Positions 23,723-35,290 of a DNA stretch of 64,000 nt are shown piece by piece. Below the pieces are notes generated by a model, which was given only the letters and a program-made list of their open reading frames with translations, did no database searches and had not been told where the DNA came from. The position numbers and the translations under genes are program-made. Position 1 is the stretch's first letter. Each line of letters opens with the position of its first letter. Source of the DNA: Stratiolaelaps scimitus (taxonomy: Eukaryota; Arthropoda; Arachnida; Mesostigmata; Laelapidae); NCBI GenBank assembly GCA_019614645.1, contig JABWDB010000008.1, positions 7,688,001 through 7,752,000 of the forward strand. The letters are read 5' to 3'.

Positions 23723-26408
23723 TGCAGGTAAAACGATCCACTTAAATGTAGTGGCAGCAAAAGCATGGAGACGAAATCAAATCTTCTGTCGCATGCAATC
23801 GCCAATAAACGAGAGACACCGCGGTGATCTCCCTTGTATGTTCTATGTATATTCACTCTCATCTCTACGAGTAGAATCAGAGTATCATAGAATCGGTGTT
23901 TTCGCCACGTTCATCCGAAACTGCTGCTCGTCTCGGTCTGATTATTATCGTTGTTATCCACTTAAATGAAACGTGAAGTATGGCGGGTAGCGTGCAGACG
24001 TCTGCATCGTAATGGGCGCATACAACGGTCTAACTAACTAGTACCGCCGACCGCATCGTCGGAGCGTTGGAGCCCCAGAGCACCCAGACGTTCGGTTCAG
24101 CTATGGCGGCGGTGGCACTCATTCGTCCGCTGAAGAACAAGTGCACCTGACGATGCACTTGCTAGACGTTCCCCTCCCCGGGAGCTATTGACGTCAACTG
24201 CTACCATTGAGCTATGTGTATGGTTTGGAGACAGGACTCGATGAAGAAAGTGAAGCTGGATAGAGCGCGGACCTAGCCTAATCTACGACTGAGGTATGGA
24301 CAGCAACCATAGACCTGAAGAAGGTTCTGCCATAAAGCTCGCACCATTATCAATAGACTATCCTGATGCTGTCCAAGATGCAACAGCGGATACTCGACAA
24401 CTGGGAACTTATTATTTAGTACCAAGCCGATGAAACGCCAATTGCCTCGACTTGAACATTTTAACCAGCCGATAAGACGTGTTAGTAAGCGAATCAGTTA
24501 TTCACATATTCACACATTGTCTAGCAAGTTCCATGTTTCCAAATGACCATTTTGTTTAAACATAACTAGAACGATTTTATGGTTCGAAGTAGCGCCGGCT
24601 ACTTTTGATCGATTAGCAAATATTAAGCGGCGATCTATGTCGCCCTATCATACTGCAGCAAATACTATTCATATACATGTATACAGCTGCGAAGCTGCGC
24701 GCGTGATCGTACCCAACCACAAGCTACAACCCCGAGCTCACTCGTGCACTAGAATGAAGAAAACCTCACTGGCGAGTTTCTGAGCGGGTTATATGTACGA
24801 ACCTTGAAAATATTGAGGCAGACCCGCTTGGACAAGGCCTTGAAAAAGATGATCGGATCTCTACGCAGGGAAGTACACAGTGAGGAGTACCAGCAGCACA
24901 AAGGAGTCCATACAACAGGTAGTCGACGAACAAGACGCTCGGCCCGATAGACACACCCTTTAGGTTGGCTTGGTCTGGCTTCGCTAGAGCCCCTCGAGAG
25001 GCGCATCGCCACATAAGAGGTAGACATACGCTGCGTATGAAGATCGCGAAGAAGATGCGCCGCTCGCCACCGTCGGTCTTCACCGTTCGACGGACCAACG
25101 GTGAAGTTGAACGATGAACAAGCCGCCTCCACTTGACCCAGACACGCCGGCAACGAACGGCCGACAGTGAGCATAGAGGCGGTAGTGCCGGGAAAAATCA
25201 AGAATAAAAAGCTTGAGACGAATCAGAGTGAACTTGAATCTTCAGCGAGAAGCGAGTGGGTTTCTTTCGCTGACGGTTGAGAAGAGAACAGAGAATTAGG
25301 GGGGCTCATCCCGCATCGCTCCAGGCGGCAATCTTCCTCGCTTCATGCTCGCTCCATGAACGCTATCAACGCCGGTACAAAATTCAACGTCGGTCCAGAC
25401 AGAAGCCGATGTGTGACCATGCGTCGGTGTTAGGCCGTAGGCCCAGCCGGGCGGACGGCGACGACAAGGGCTTCAAAACGGATCCCACGGCGAATTTCGG
25501 CTAGGTGGCACTACTTCAACAAATCGCCGATCTCCTCTCTTGTCCTCTCGTCGTCGAGAAGCTCCCGGGGCCAACTGCTTCGTACGTCTGCCCTGACCAC
25601 ACCCCCTGCGAAAGTGCACACTTGGGGAAAAGCCCAGCGGCAGCTATCTGTCACGAGTCGGCGTAGTAGATCATTAAGGCCACAGGAAGAGTACCACCGG
25701 GACTCGAGCACGGTGCGAACTTGAACCTATCTATTGGTCAGTGTTGTTCAACTCGTGAGCAGCACCAAGGGCTAAGACGCAGACTCCGTGTTTCGCATGC
25801 GCCGCAGAACGATTAGACGACAGAGGCGAGACTCGCTGAACCCGTGTCGCCGTACCGAGACGAGGCGACTTCTGAACCAACAACATGCCTAAAGCAAGCT
25901 ACCTCACCATGCGGTTGCACGCATCGTGCGAATGTGCCCTGGCTTGCCTGGCCGCCGTAACAGCCCGGCGCCCAGCTCGGCTCGACCGAGGAGACCCTGC
26001 CCAGCATTTGGGTGTTAGTCGACAACGAACCATCGATGCGGTCGTGGTCGTCGCGTTTGTCCTTCAGTTCAATGATGTCGACATGAACGGCGGCAGAAGC
26101 GGAGAGACAGAGAGAGAGAGAGCATAGCGACGAAATAAACGGGAGGAAGGCTAACCTCGATAGAAACATCACGCAACGGCTACAAGCCAAACTCAACGAG
26201 CACTACGACAAAACGACAAACGAGAAGGAACGAGCGAGTGCATGAGTGACAATCGTACTGACAGATACTTGAACATAACAGAAGGAAGTACGACAGCGAC
26301 AACGGCAGCAATAACATCAGATCGACACGACACCGAAACAAGATAAAGGCAAACATAGAATAATAATCATCATCATCCACATCCAAAACAATAACGGCAG
26401 CACGATCA
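23723..26408. other. Unassigned DNA
   Basis: No supported gene. It contains a perfect 14-bp palindrome TGCAGACGTCTGCA at 23994-24007. Overlapping open frames near 24750-25200 (minus) and 25813-26196 (minus) have no recognised domain. Confidence 0.4.
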
Positions 26409-26436
26409 CGTAAACGGCAGCATCGCGCCGTTTACG
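26409..26436. repeat. Perfect hairpin, 10-bp arms
   Basis: CGTAAACGGC at 26409-26418 and its exact reverse complement at 26427-26436 enclose an 8-nt loop. No gene is adjacent, and it is 85 bp from a stronger inverted repeat. Confidence 0.8.
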
Positions 26437-26520
26437 CGCGTCTATGTGGCGGCGGTGAACTGTCGCTTATTGTATTTGTGGCGTCGCCTCGGAGCTAATC
26501 GACAACGAGCAAAGACAGCT

Positions 26521-26566
26521 CAACTACGCTGAATATATATCTATATATATATATTCAGCGTAGTTG
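26521..26566. repeat. Perfect 20-bp inverted repeat with AT core
   Basis: The left arm 26521-26540 begins CAACTACGCTGAAT, and the right arm 26547-26566 is its exact reverse complement, with a 6-nt loop. The outer 14 bp of each arm are unique sequence, so the symmetry is not explained by the AT microsatellite alone. Confidence 0.9.
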
Positions 26567-26729
26567 TCCGAACTATGGACCAATACTATTAAAAGTAGGC
26601 TGCTTGCTTACCTGATGTGTAGTGTCGTTATCATAGAGCTGCTCACTAATTGGTAGAAGGAGGAACTAGACCGACAAATCCCGCAGTCGCAGAGGCGTAC
26701 ATTAAATAAGTTCAAAATATTAATTATCA

Positions 26730-26784
26730 AATTGTTCAGCCTGTTGGCCTCGCAGACGGTTATTCGCGCTAACCCATCGGGCCA
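26730..26784 (-). other. tRNA-like element, A-box half
   Basis: On the minus strand, 26784-26767 reads TGGCCCGATGGGTTAGCG, a strong match to a tRNA D-arm/A-box. The region where a B-box should lie is degenerate. Probably a decayed tRNA-derived repeat. Confidence 0.35.
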
Positions 26785-28053
26785 TAATGTATAGCCAACA
26801 TCTTTCTTCAGAAGTCCACCTCCTAAATACTTTTTTTTAACCTCCTACATACTAACGGCTTGCATGTGCTCGCAAAACACAAATATAGCCCTAATAATCA
26901 CATTTATATAACTCCCCCCCCCAATCGTCTTTTGGCGTCGAACGACTCGTGTCGATGTATCCGAAAGGAATGTAGCCGTGATCCGTTCAATTTGTCCGTT
27001 TCTTCTCGAAGATTTGTCATCGTCTCGTTGTCTCCGCGAGAAGCAATCAACTTATCTCTGTATGTCCATCAAACTATCTGAGTGTAATAAACTGTCAGTG
27101 GTCGGTGGGAGTCGACGCCTCAGAGAGCAATCCCGGCAGCACAACGCTTGCCGCCTTCACGGCGTTTTCGTCGACGACTTCAACTCTTCTCTCTCTCTCT
27201 CTCCCTTTCTCTTTCTTTCTCGACAAGTCCTGAACATCACCCAAGACAAATCCCTACACCATAGTGGGGGTCGGATGGACGAACACTTAGCAGACGGCTA
27301 GCAATAATGGTAGCGGTGAGTGGATAAGATACTTCTTTCATCGGCGTCCGCGGCTGGCATTTCTCTCCGGCGTTATCTATCCTCCACGGTATTCCTTACG
27401 ATTGTCGTCCTCACTTAGGTCCTCAGATCCTCAGGTCGTCTGTTTCAGTCTCTCTCTCTGACTCACTCACTCCCTGTGGTTCATCATTTTGCTCTTGCCG
27501 AATCGGCCTACAGCCTAACCAGGCAGCTCAAGCAGAGCTCCGAAGGACATCAAGGGTCTTCAATCCCGTGGAAACTCCGAACGCGACACACTTTACTGCT
27601 TTACGGCAGCAGCAGCAGCAGCAGCAGCCGCGGCCATAAATGAAATCCGTTTCTTAGAGACGTTCGTTCAGCCGCAGACATCGAGACAGCGACGAACAGA
27701 CATACACATCGCACCGAAGTACAGTCGGCACAAGATCCATCAGAAATAGAGCGACCCAACAAGATGCTGGTGCTTCATGAGGAAAGCAACTACAGATTCA
27801 ATTGCGATACAGTGCCGCCTGTCGGCCACCGTTCTCGCGAAGGTAGTCGCCGAGAGACGCCCAAAACCCTGGTATCTATCCCGAGCTAAACCTTTGGTGT
27901 CACCGAGGACGCCGCAGCTGCATGTAAACGGGGGAACGGTAACTACACCGCAAAGCTGCCGCGGCAAAAACCAACACTAAAATGAGGACTAACCCATGAG
28001 GCTGGTGGAGCTCTAGATGAAACGAAATGAGGCAATCGACAAACAACACGCAA

Positions 28054-28056
<3 letters not shown>
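26785..28056. other. Unassigned DNA with CT and CAG tracts
   Basis: It holds a C-rich run near 26914, a CT tract at about 27187-27215 and a CAG tract at 27606-27628. No gene supported. Confidence 0.4.
27606..27628. repeat. (CAG)n triplet repeat
   Basis: Uninterrupted GCA/CAG units. Confidence 0.9.

Positions 28057-28087
<31 letters not shown>
28057..28087. repeat. (AT)n microsatellite
   Basis: About 31 bp of pure AT dinucleotides. Confidence 0.92.
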
Positions 28088-28090
<3 letters not shown>

Positions 28091-28555
28091 GGGAGGAAAT
28101 ATCATAGTAAGAGGTTGCGGTTGGAGAGATCAGTGTGGTACCGAACGGAATCAAGGATCTCTCGGTCTCTGTAACCGAGAGACAGGCAGCCGACGATTCG
28201 CGACCGGCCGGTCAGGCGTTCGGGAAATTTACGGGTCATCGTTCGTAGACCCACCACCAACGCACCCCGATCACTACAACAACAACAGCGGCAACAAAAT
28301 ACTTTCGTTCGTTCGATTGGTGCTGAGAGGGAGAACAAGCAAAAAGAAAGGCAAGCCTTGATGGAGATAGCCCGACAATCCGAAGGGCCGTACGGGATTA
28401 GGTCGGCATCGATACCCGATTGACGCCGATAAAATCCCGCGCTTGGATTTTATGATGATGTCTCTGTCGTTGGGGACAACAGAGGCTGATGAGACTCAGC
28501 TGGATTTGGACGACAGTGCCGGCACGGGTCACTAGAGGGGCTGAGATTCCAACTG

Positions 28556-28582
28556 ATATATATATATATATATATGTATATA
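28556..28582. repeat. (TA)n microsatellite
   Basis: TA run with one G interruption. Confidence 0.88.
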
Positions 28583-29338
28583 GGATTTCAAGTATTTCTT
28601 GTGTTAATTTGACATGAAACCGACTATTAAATTTATGATAATGATATGGACGGAATAACGTAATATCTGCGGACGGTGATAGCGATGTGGCTTTACATCG
28701 TTAGCAGTCTTTTACAGTTCCCCACGGGGAATATGTACCCCTTATGATTTGCTACTTAACATAAGACGATTCGAGTAATTTCAGCTTATTTGTGTATCGA
28801 TCAAGCCCGAGGGAGAGTTATTGCCTTCATAGAGTAGTTCGGGTTTGGCGTCAACAAATCGTTCAAGTCAACTGTTCCTGAAATCAGCGTAGCGGATACC
28901 TTTCAAATGCACACGGACTCGTTTCTTCTTCGCCGTTTGACGTTACGGGATGGTATTGTAGTGTAAATAGGACAAAAGCGCTTTTTGTGTGAACAACAGG
29001 GGAGGCATAGATTTAGAGTCATGTCTAATGATACCCTCCTGACAAACACAGCTGGCAATCCCGTAATGAACCGGCTACGTTGTATACCGGCCGCAACACC
29101 TCGGTACATCCTGAAAACTCGTCAAGTTCGACGCTATTGCGGCGAAAACCTCTTCAGTCTACGAGCCAAATGAACAAACCGAGATGAAGCCAATGCCGGC
29201 TCTCTCCATACTCGATTTACTGGTTCCGCGTGTTGCTTAGTTAGCGGTGACTGCGGTGGCGTTTTGTAGGAAGTTTCGAGCTTTGGGTGTGTTTCTCGGG
29301 TATCTTGGTGAACCCAGTGCGGTGCCCCTCATTGACAG
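28583..29338. other. Unassigned DNA
   Basis: No supported gene or repeat seen. Confidence 0.4.
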
Positions 29339-29661
29339 TACTGCTGAAAGCCGAAGGGAACGAGAGCACCGTGTTTTATCTACGCAGAGACAGAACCTGC
29401 CCCCAGGGCTCTCTCCGAGACTTCGAGGAAACTCGGCACAAATTAACCCGGCACAAGTTGCCTCAGCCGGAGGCCGACGACTATTTGAAGTTGAAGCCGC
29501 GTGTGAAGTTCGCCGGAACCACGAATCGCGTCAGCTTTCTCTGGACGCTAAAAACCCAAGAAGTCAACGCGCGCGAGGCGTACTGGCAACTCAAGCGATA
29601 CTCGCTGAACACTGCGTCTCAAACGAGGCAGGGGAGAACGCTATTCAATCTCGAGATATGA
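29339..29661 (+). CDS. Candidate coding segment or terminal exon, unknown protein
   Basis: The plus frame ending in TGA at 29659-29661 has codon choice that looks coding (many AAG, GAG, GAC, AAC, CTG, TTC). It is rich in charged residues with normal aromatic spacing, for example F-A-G-T-T-N-R-V-S-F-L-W-T-L-K and Y-W-Q-L-K-R-Y. The frame is open from 29251 but has no ATG. A possible acceptor is CATTGACAG ending at 29338. No family is recognised and no poly(A) signal was found nearby. A second plus frame is also open for 139 residues, which weakens the case. Confidence 0.28.
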
Positions 29662-30739
29662 CGTAGAAGCGATCGTTTGGCTGTTTTCGAGACCACAGTC
29701 CTCGAGATTGTGTGCCCTTAGGTAGATCCCTCACAAAATTAGGTAGACCCGGATCGAGCGATTTAAGACGCCGATAGACCCATCGGCGACTTTCGTGTAA
29801 ACTTGAGTACCGCCAGATCAACCGGAGATACACCGGGCTGGCTCGTTTCACCATTTGTAGTGTTAGGTGTTGAGCTGTAAAGGATTACCGATTAGGCACA
29901 CATTGCTTAGGTCAAACGCATCAAAATTAGGATAATTGATAATAGGCAAAAGCATGTAATTTTAATTGGATATCGTGGGCCGTTGCCGATATGCGCGAAA
30001 CCTGTACCTTTGTTGCCGCTTGACCGAGTTATTCATAGGCGCTAGCTCATTGAGAGGTGAGACGAGCAACATAAAACAAAGGCGAACCTTTTCAAAGACG
30101 TTTGACGATATTCAGTGTTATCGTTGGTAAATGGTGGTGGTGTTATCTTCTCAACTGAACTCTTGTGCGTGCAAACTCTCTGTTATAGATACATTGTGTA
30201 TTTGAAACATTCTTATTGTTCCTGACAGGTTCTCGTACATTGGAGGAATTATTTCTACTAATGCAACGAATGTTCATCTCCGGTCGCCGTGTGACATCTT
30301 TGTTATTTCTACTACACAATTCATCCATGATTTATAGTTTTCTCTCTCTCTCTCTCGCTCGCGTTGTTCTTGAATACATTGTGATAGCACCATAAAATCC
30401 AGGTGGCTGTTCTCTATTGACCACAGATAAATAACACATTTATTTAAAGCCTTCCCCTACCCCATCGTAATGGCATTATTTTTCCAGTACTAGAAACACG
30501 CATTTATTCTACAGCTCTCTGGCCAAAATGTAATACATGCATATGAATCTAGTATATTGTAAGCATACGAAAATAGCGAACAGGATAAAGCGGCCTGTAC
30601 CCCGGGTAGTATCCGCGACGTTGTTCGCTTCCATCTTTTTTTTTTACTCAACGACCGCTACTTGTTGATTTTGGATGTTCCAGTCGTGATACGGCGAACG
30701 CCAACCACCGAGACACATTAGCTGTTCAAACCTATATAA

Positions 30740-30742
<3 letters not shown>
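29662..30742. other. Unassigned DNA
   Basis: Nothing supported apart from a CT tract near 30342-30357. Confidence 0.4.

Positions 30743-30780
<38 letters not shown>
30743..30780. repeat. (AT)n microsatellite
   Basis: About 38 bp of pure AT dinucleotides. Confidence 0.92.
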
Positions 30781-30781
<1 letters not shown>

Positions 30782-31120
30782 GTGGTAACTACATTTGATC
30801 CTCCTGCGCAGATATCTCTGTAAAGGCATATCAACACGAACCGCCAGGGTGCCCAGCACCCCGGGCAATAATACTAGCCGCAAAGCAAGCGGGACAATTT
30901 GGCTGGTCTGGGTAAAGCGGGCGGGCGTGAACTCCGTAAAACCGGGCCGGGATCCCATTTACTCTTGATTTTGCGTTCGAGCAGAGTTCAGCCGACGGGA
31001 GCAACGTCTACCGCATCTTGTCAGTCTATTTGTTAGCAACGATGACGCCGTCGCATGCCGCCGGTGGCATCGACTCTACCCGACTCCACTATCCGGTTGC
31101 TGTCAGCGCGCATCCTATTC

Positions 31121-31123
<3 letters not shown>

Positions 31124-31153
<30 letters not shown>
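31124..31153. repeat. (CAG)n triplet repeat
   Basis: About ten consecutive CAG/GCA units. Confidence 0.92.
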
Positions 31154-31155
<2 letters not shown>

Positions 31156-31454
31156 TGAAAATGGCCTGACTCGAGCAGCAGCAGCCGCAGCACGTTGACC
31201 GTCTCGGCATGGCCCAACCGAGTGAATCAGCCAACGGGAATGAGTTATCGAAGTCAATTTAAATTTTGACCTTTTTCTGCCCGCGCTCCACCGTCTGTCG
31301 GCGGTCGGCGAGTAGCGATCGCCACCCAACGAATCCCCTCACACTGGAGCCAGTCAGTCATTCGTTCAATTTGTTCATGCGTCCGCATTTGTAGCTGTGA
31401 CTGTGGCTGGTTATTATGGCTGGTCCGCCGCCTGCGGTTGCCCGTCGTTGTTTC

Positions 31455-31492
31455 TGCGGCGGCGGCGGCGGCGGCAGCAGCAGCAGCAGCAG
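31455..31492. repeat. (GGC)n(AGC)n compound triplet repeat
   Basis: Six GGC units run into about six AGC units. Confidence 0.9.
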
Positions 31493-33133
31493 ACGCGACC
31501 TGTTGAGCCCTGGGGAGCCGCGTGCGGATGAAGTATCGAACGCAGGGAGACCACGAGGGAGGCAGTGAGTAGTCGGCCAGTACGTTTGTCTGTCCTACAG
31601 CAGCGGCAACAGCAGTTGTAGACAGACGGTAGGCGGCCGTACCGTGATAGAGCTAAAGAGAGAGAGAGAGCGAGAGAGGTCTACTATTATAGCGGGGGTT
31701 GCACTCGTGCTGCCAACGCGTGGACGCAATGCGATCAGCAAGAAGACACCAACGATGAACGAGTCTGCGCAGCAACAGCAGCAGCAGCTACAACAATAAT
31801 AACGACAACAACCAAGGTTTGCTGTTAGTTATAGCTGCCTGTGCAAACTCTGTCCGTATTTACTTCGACGTCTGTATCTGTGCACATGTTCATATACTGA
31901 ATATGTGTGTGTGTGTGTGTGAGCAAATGGGTGCGCGTGTTTGGTTCTATTTGGTACTGCAGCTGCTGCCGTTGTTGTTCTTATTTCATCCGGTTCACGG
32001 GCGTGAGGATCAGCGCGTCCGCTGCTGCTGTACACGATGATGGTGTTGTAGCCGTCGTTGTTGTTAGTGTCGCTCCTGTTGTGGCTGATGACTCCGGCCG
32101 AATGGCCAAGCCAATCGCGACGTGGCGGGCGCACAGCGGGCATCCAGACCGGAGGGCGGCGCTGGGGATGGGGGCGCCAGCATGGGACGCGATGAAACGC
32201 CGAACTCCTGCGGGGTCCGGTTGGTGATATCTTCGGAGTGAGACGTCAACGCTCGATCCTTCCAACGCCGCCGCCGCCAACGCCACCGTCAGCGTAAGTA
32301 TCCGCAGCCGTTGCTGTTATTTCTGCCCTCCCTGCTGCAGTTGCTGTCGTTCTCTGAAAAGCGGCACAACAACGCAATTTTCAGTTGGCCATTGCGATGC
32401 GCGATATGGGTATGCCTTCGAGTAAACGCCGAAATCAAGCGAGTGTCGGCGTTGTCCAGGACGGCGCTGATGATGCTGATGATGATGCTGTTGATGGTGA
32501 TGACAGATTCATCGTCGCCAAAACCCGTCAAAGTCTAGGGCGTTGTTAAGGCAACTCGAGAGATCAGTAAGAGCAAACTAGCGCAGATGTTGGCGGTTTC
32601 TGGTCGCCGACGGGGACAATGATGACAGCGTCACCAAAAGCCATCAATAGGATTCTATATCTGCTCACTACGCGGCGAGGCGTAGTCCGCAAGTATATAG
32701 GAGTTAGATTGAGTTCTCACTGTATACCACGATCTCCTCCATTCTCTGATTTGTGGCTTTTCTACCGTTCCGTTGATTTCTGCTTTATCTCATTGCGCGA
32801 ATGTCAGCAGGCGAAGAGATAGCGGAAGATTAAGCCGCCTAGCGACCGCCCGCTCCCAGTCCTGATTCGAATTAGCACCAAATCCTTGTTTGGTTCGGCT
32901 GAATGTTCGATGTCCGATGTATGTCTTTTCGTGTCATTTCATTTCGATTTCGAGATGTCGACCCCCGCCCGTCAACTCCCGCCGCGAGAACATCTCTCCC
33001 TGTCGATGAAGTTTGGCCTTTAACATTTGTATGGCAACGATGGCGTACACCGATGACAGCGACGACACACGATGATAATGTTGTGGACGATGTTGAGAAT
33101 CAAGATGGGAATCTAGGGCGATAATTTAAAATA
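31493..33133. other. Unassigned DNA, triplet rich
   Basis: No supported gene. A GT run lies near 31904-31922 and GCC/GAT patches near 32260-32290 and 32460-32500. Overlapping frames on both strands have repeat-driven Ala/Ser composition. Confidence 0.4.
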
Positions 33134-33154
33134 CATATATATATATATATATAT
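33134..33154. repeat. (AT)n microsatellite
   Basis: About 21 bp of AT dinucleotides directly abutting the hairpin at 33155. Confidence 0.9.
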
Positions 33155-33227
33155 GGCGAGGCTCAAGCGCCGCTGCGTTGTGCCAAATGGCCTGCCGATC
33201 GAGCGGCCAACGCTTGCGATCCTCGCC
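33155..33227. other. Long imperfect hairpin (73 nt)
   Basis: The outer stem pairs GGCGAGG (33155-33161) with CCTCGCC (33221-33227). Then AAGCG (33165-33169) pairs with CGCTT (33211-33215), and CCGCT (33170-33174) with AGCGG (33202-33206). Small internal loops separate the stems and the apical loop is 27 nt. Size and shape resemble a small-RNA precursor or a foldback repeat. There is no evidence of expression. Confidence 0.45.
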
Positions 33228-33349
33228 GAGCGCCATATGTTCTTCTAATTTCGTTTTCGCCCTTAACGGCCCTAAGATCGCGGATAGACTACAAGGATGA
33301 GGTGAACCTGCTGATCGATCTTCGTACTCGGCCCGCGCCATGGTCGTCG

Positions 33350-33580
33350 TCGGCTGCTGCTGCTGTTGCTGCTGCTGCCATGGGGGATACGCCTGGTTTC
33401 TCTCTGTGTTTCTGTATGTCTATCCACCCCTCATTTGTACCGTGGTAGGTTCGTATTTTGGCTAACCAAAGGACAGAGGAGTAGGCCGGGCTGAAGGCAG
33501 GCGAACTGCAAAGCAGAAACGACAACAGCCGCAGCAGTAACTACGACTCCAACAGCGGCTGCTGCTGCTGCTGCTGTTTC
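33350..33580. repeat. CTG triplet patches
   Basis: Two CTG/TGC-rich patches, at about 33352-33381 and 33555-33580. Confidence 0.8.
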
Positions 33581-35028
33581 TGAGCGAAGAACAGCAACCG
33601 GCAACGTGGGAAATTAGTACCTTGCCAGAGCCTTGTCTTCTCGAGGATATCTGTTGCTAGCCCGTAGAGGCTCGTGGCATGGCGTAGCTGGCTATCGTTC
33701 TGGCCAGGACGCTTCTGCAGGCGCGGCAAAGAGAAGACGACAACAACAACGACGCGAGACGGCCTATCGCTGTTAATACTGTTGCGGAGATGGGCGGCGA
33801 CGTGTAGGAACGAACCAGTCGGCCTTGTTTCTCGAGACAGAAAGATAGAGGCCTGGCCGTTGGCCTACGCTCGGACCGCATATTGGGTCTGAGCTCGTTG
33901 GCCTTGACTAGCTGTCTGCCCACCGCCGCTGTCAGAGACGGTAGCAGCATGTGTTTGACGGGTGCGCTCTGGGATCGCACTTAGGCTGGCGGGGATAAGC
34001 AGCCGGAGAAAACACACAAGCAAGGCAGAGTACAGGGTAGTATGGAAGCAAGGAAAAAAGCCGACACCTCGGGGGAGTCCTTCGCTGGGGGTTTTCAGGG
34101 GGGGGAGGGGGTGTGCAAGGATTCCCCATCAGACAGAGTCCGATCCTTAACAGGATATCGCTGGTACGACGAGTCCCGATATCCGACGATACCCCGCTAC
34201 TCAGGATACCCGAGGAATTCTTTCGGCTTCCGCTCCGAAATAGCAAGGATTCAGGAGGTTGTCGATGGAATATATCACATTATTGGGGCTGACTCGCATT
34301 CGATATCTTAACCCTCACTCGCCGCTCGTTGATGGCAGAACCGGACGAGATGGGTAGCTACGCTCTGTTTGATGTTCTCACCCTGATCAACTTGAATATG
34401 AGACCTGTCACTGGGGTCAGGATAGTGCGCTGTACGTCGTTAGAGCAAAAAATGCATATGTTGTCTTCAGCATAGGTGACTAGCTGATAGTCCTGTCAGC
34501 TCTGATTTCATCGAAGCTGACATTTGTTGTCAGTCAGGATGCAACCGAGACAGGAATATGTATGAGCATCTATGAGCATCACGCAGGAATTAACATTGGT
34601 TTAAATCAGTTTTTCCGCTCATTATTACTACCATGCTTATTCGTGGATACCTAAGTCTGAATAAGTAAGTACGAATACGGCTTTATAGTAATAATCTAAA
34701 GCGCTAATTAACCAGCGCGATTGTGAATGTCGCGCGAGATGCTAGTGTTAAAAAAAACGCCTCTTTATATCGCTTTCCCGCGTTCTACCTTCAATACCTC
34801 CACTTATTGGCTTCTTCAGTATGATATGTAGGTACGCACCAAGTCACCCAGGGTGGTGCGCACATTAAGTTACTCACAATACAGAAAACCCAATACAACG
34901 ATACTACCTTCTCTATACGATTGCGTATCCGGACATACCTCTTGCATGACACGCCACCCTTGTTCCCGACCATCGAATGCGTTAGATTCCTCCGAATACT
35001 TAACAGGAAGAATCCGAAGCATTCGATG
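33581..35028. other. Unassigned DNA
   Basis: No supported gene. It contains a G-rich stretch near 34100 and a direct 10-bp repeat TATGAGCATC at 34561-34580. Confidence 0.4.
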
Positions 35029-35032
35029 GCCG

Positions 35033-35078
35033 GATTGGTGTAGTGGATCGACCCGCCTACGAAGACGGGTCAATCCGC
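35033..35078 (+). other. Nested hairpin with tRNA-like start
   Basis: GGATTG pairs with CAATCC at the outside and GACCCG with CGGGTC inside, enclosing a 10-nt loop. The left flank TGGTGTAGTGGAT resembles a tRNA A-box. Probably part of a degenerate tRNA-derived repeat. Confidence 0.35.
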
Positions 35079-35221
35079 CTATGCTCCCGATGCTAACCCG
35101 CATGGTCCGAGGCTTGAAACTTCAGCTATATCCCATATCTGACGAGGTCAAAACGGCCGGCGCATGTCCGTCCTCCGGTTTGCAGTTCGGTTCTCCTGAG
35201 GCTAAGTGTTAGGAATACCGG

Positions 35222-35290
35222 TGGCCGAGGGTCATCCAGTCACGATTTGGCCATTTACAGTGGACGGTCCGTTGCGGGATTCAAACTCTC
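35222..35290 (+). other. tRNA-like pol III element
   Basis: An A-box match TGGCCGAGGGT at 35222-35232 and a B-box-like GGGATTCAAACTC at 35276-35288, with tRNA-like spacing. The start resembles tRNA-Ser/Leu D-arms, but stem pairing is weak. Likely a tRNA-derived SINE head or tRNA pseudogene. Confidence 0.4.
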
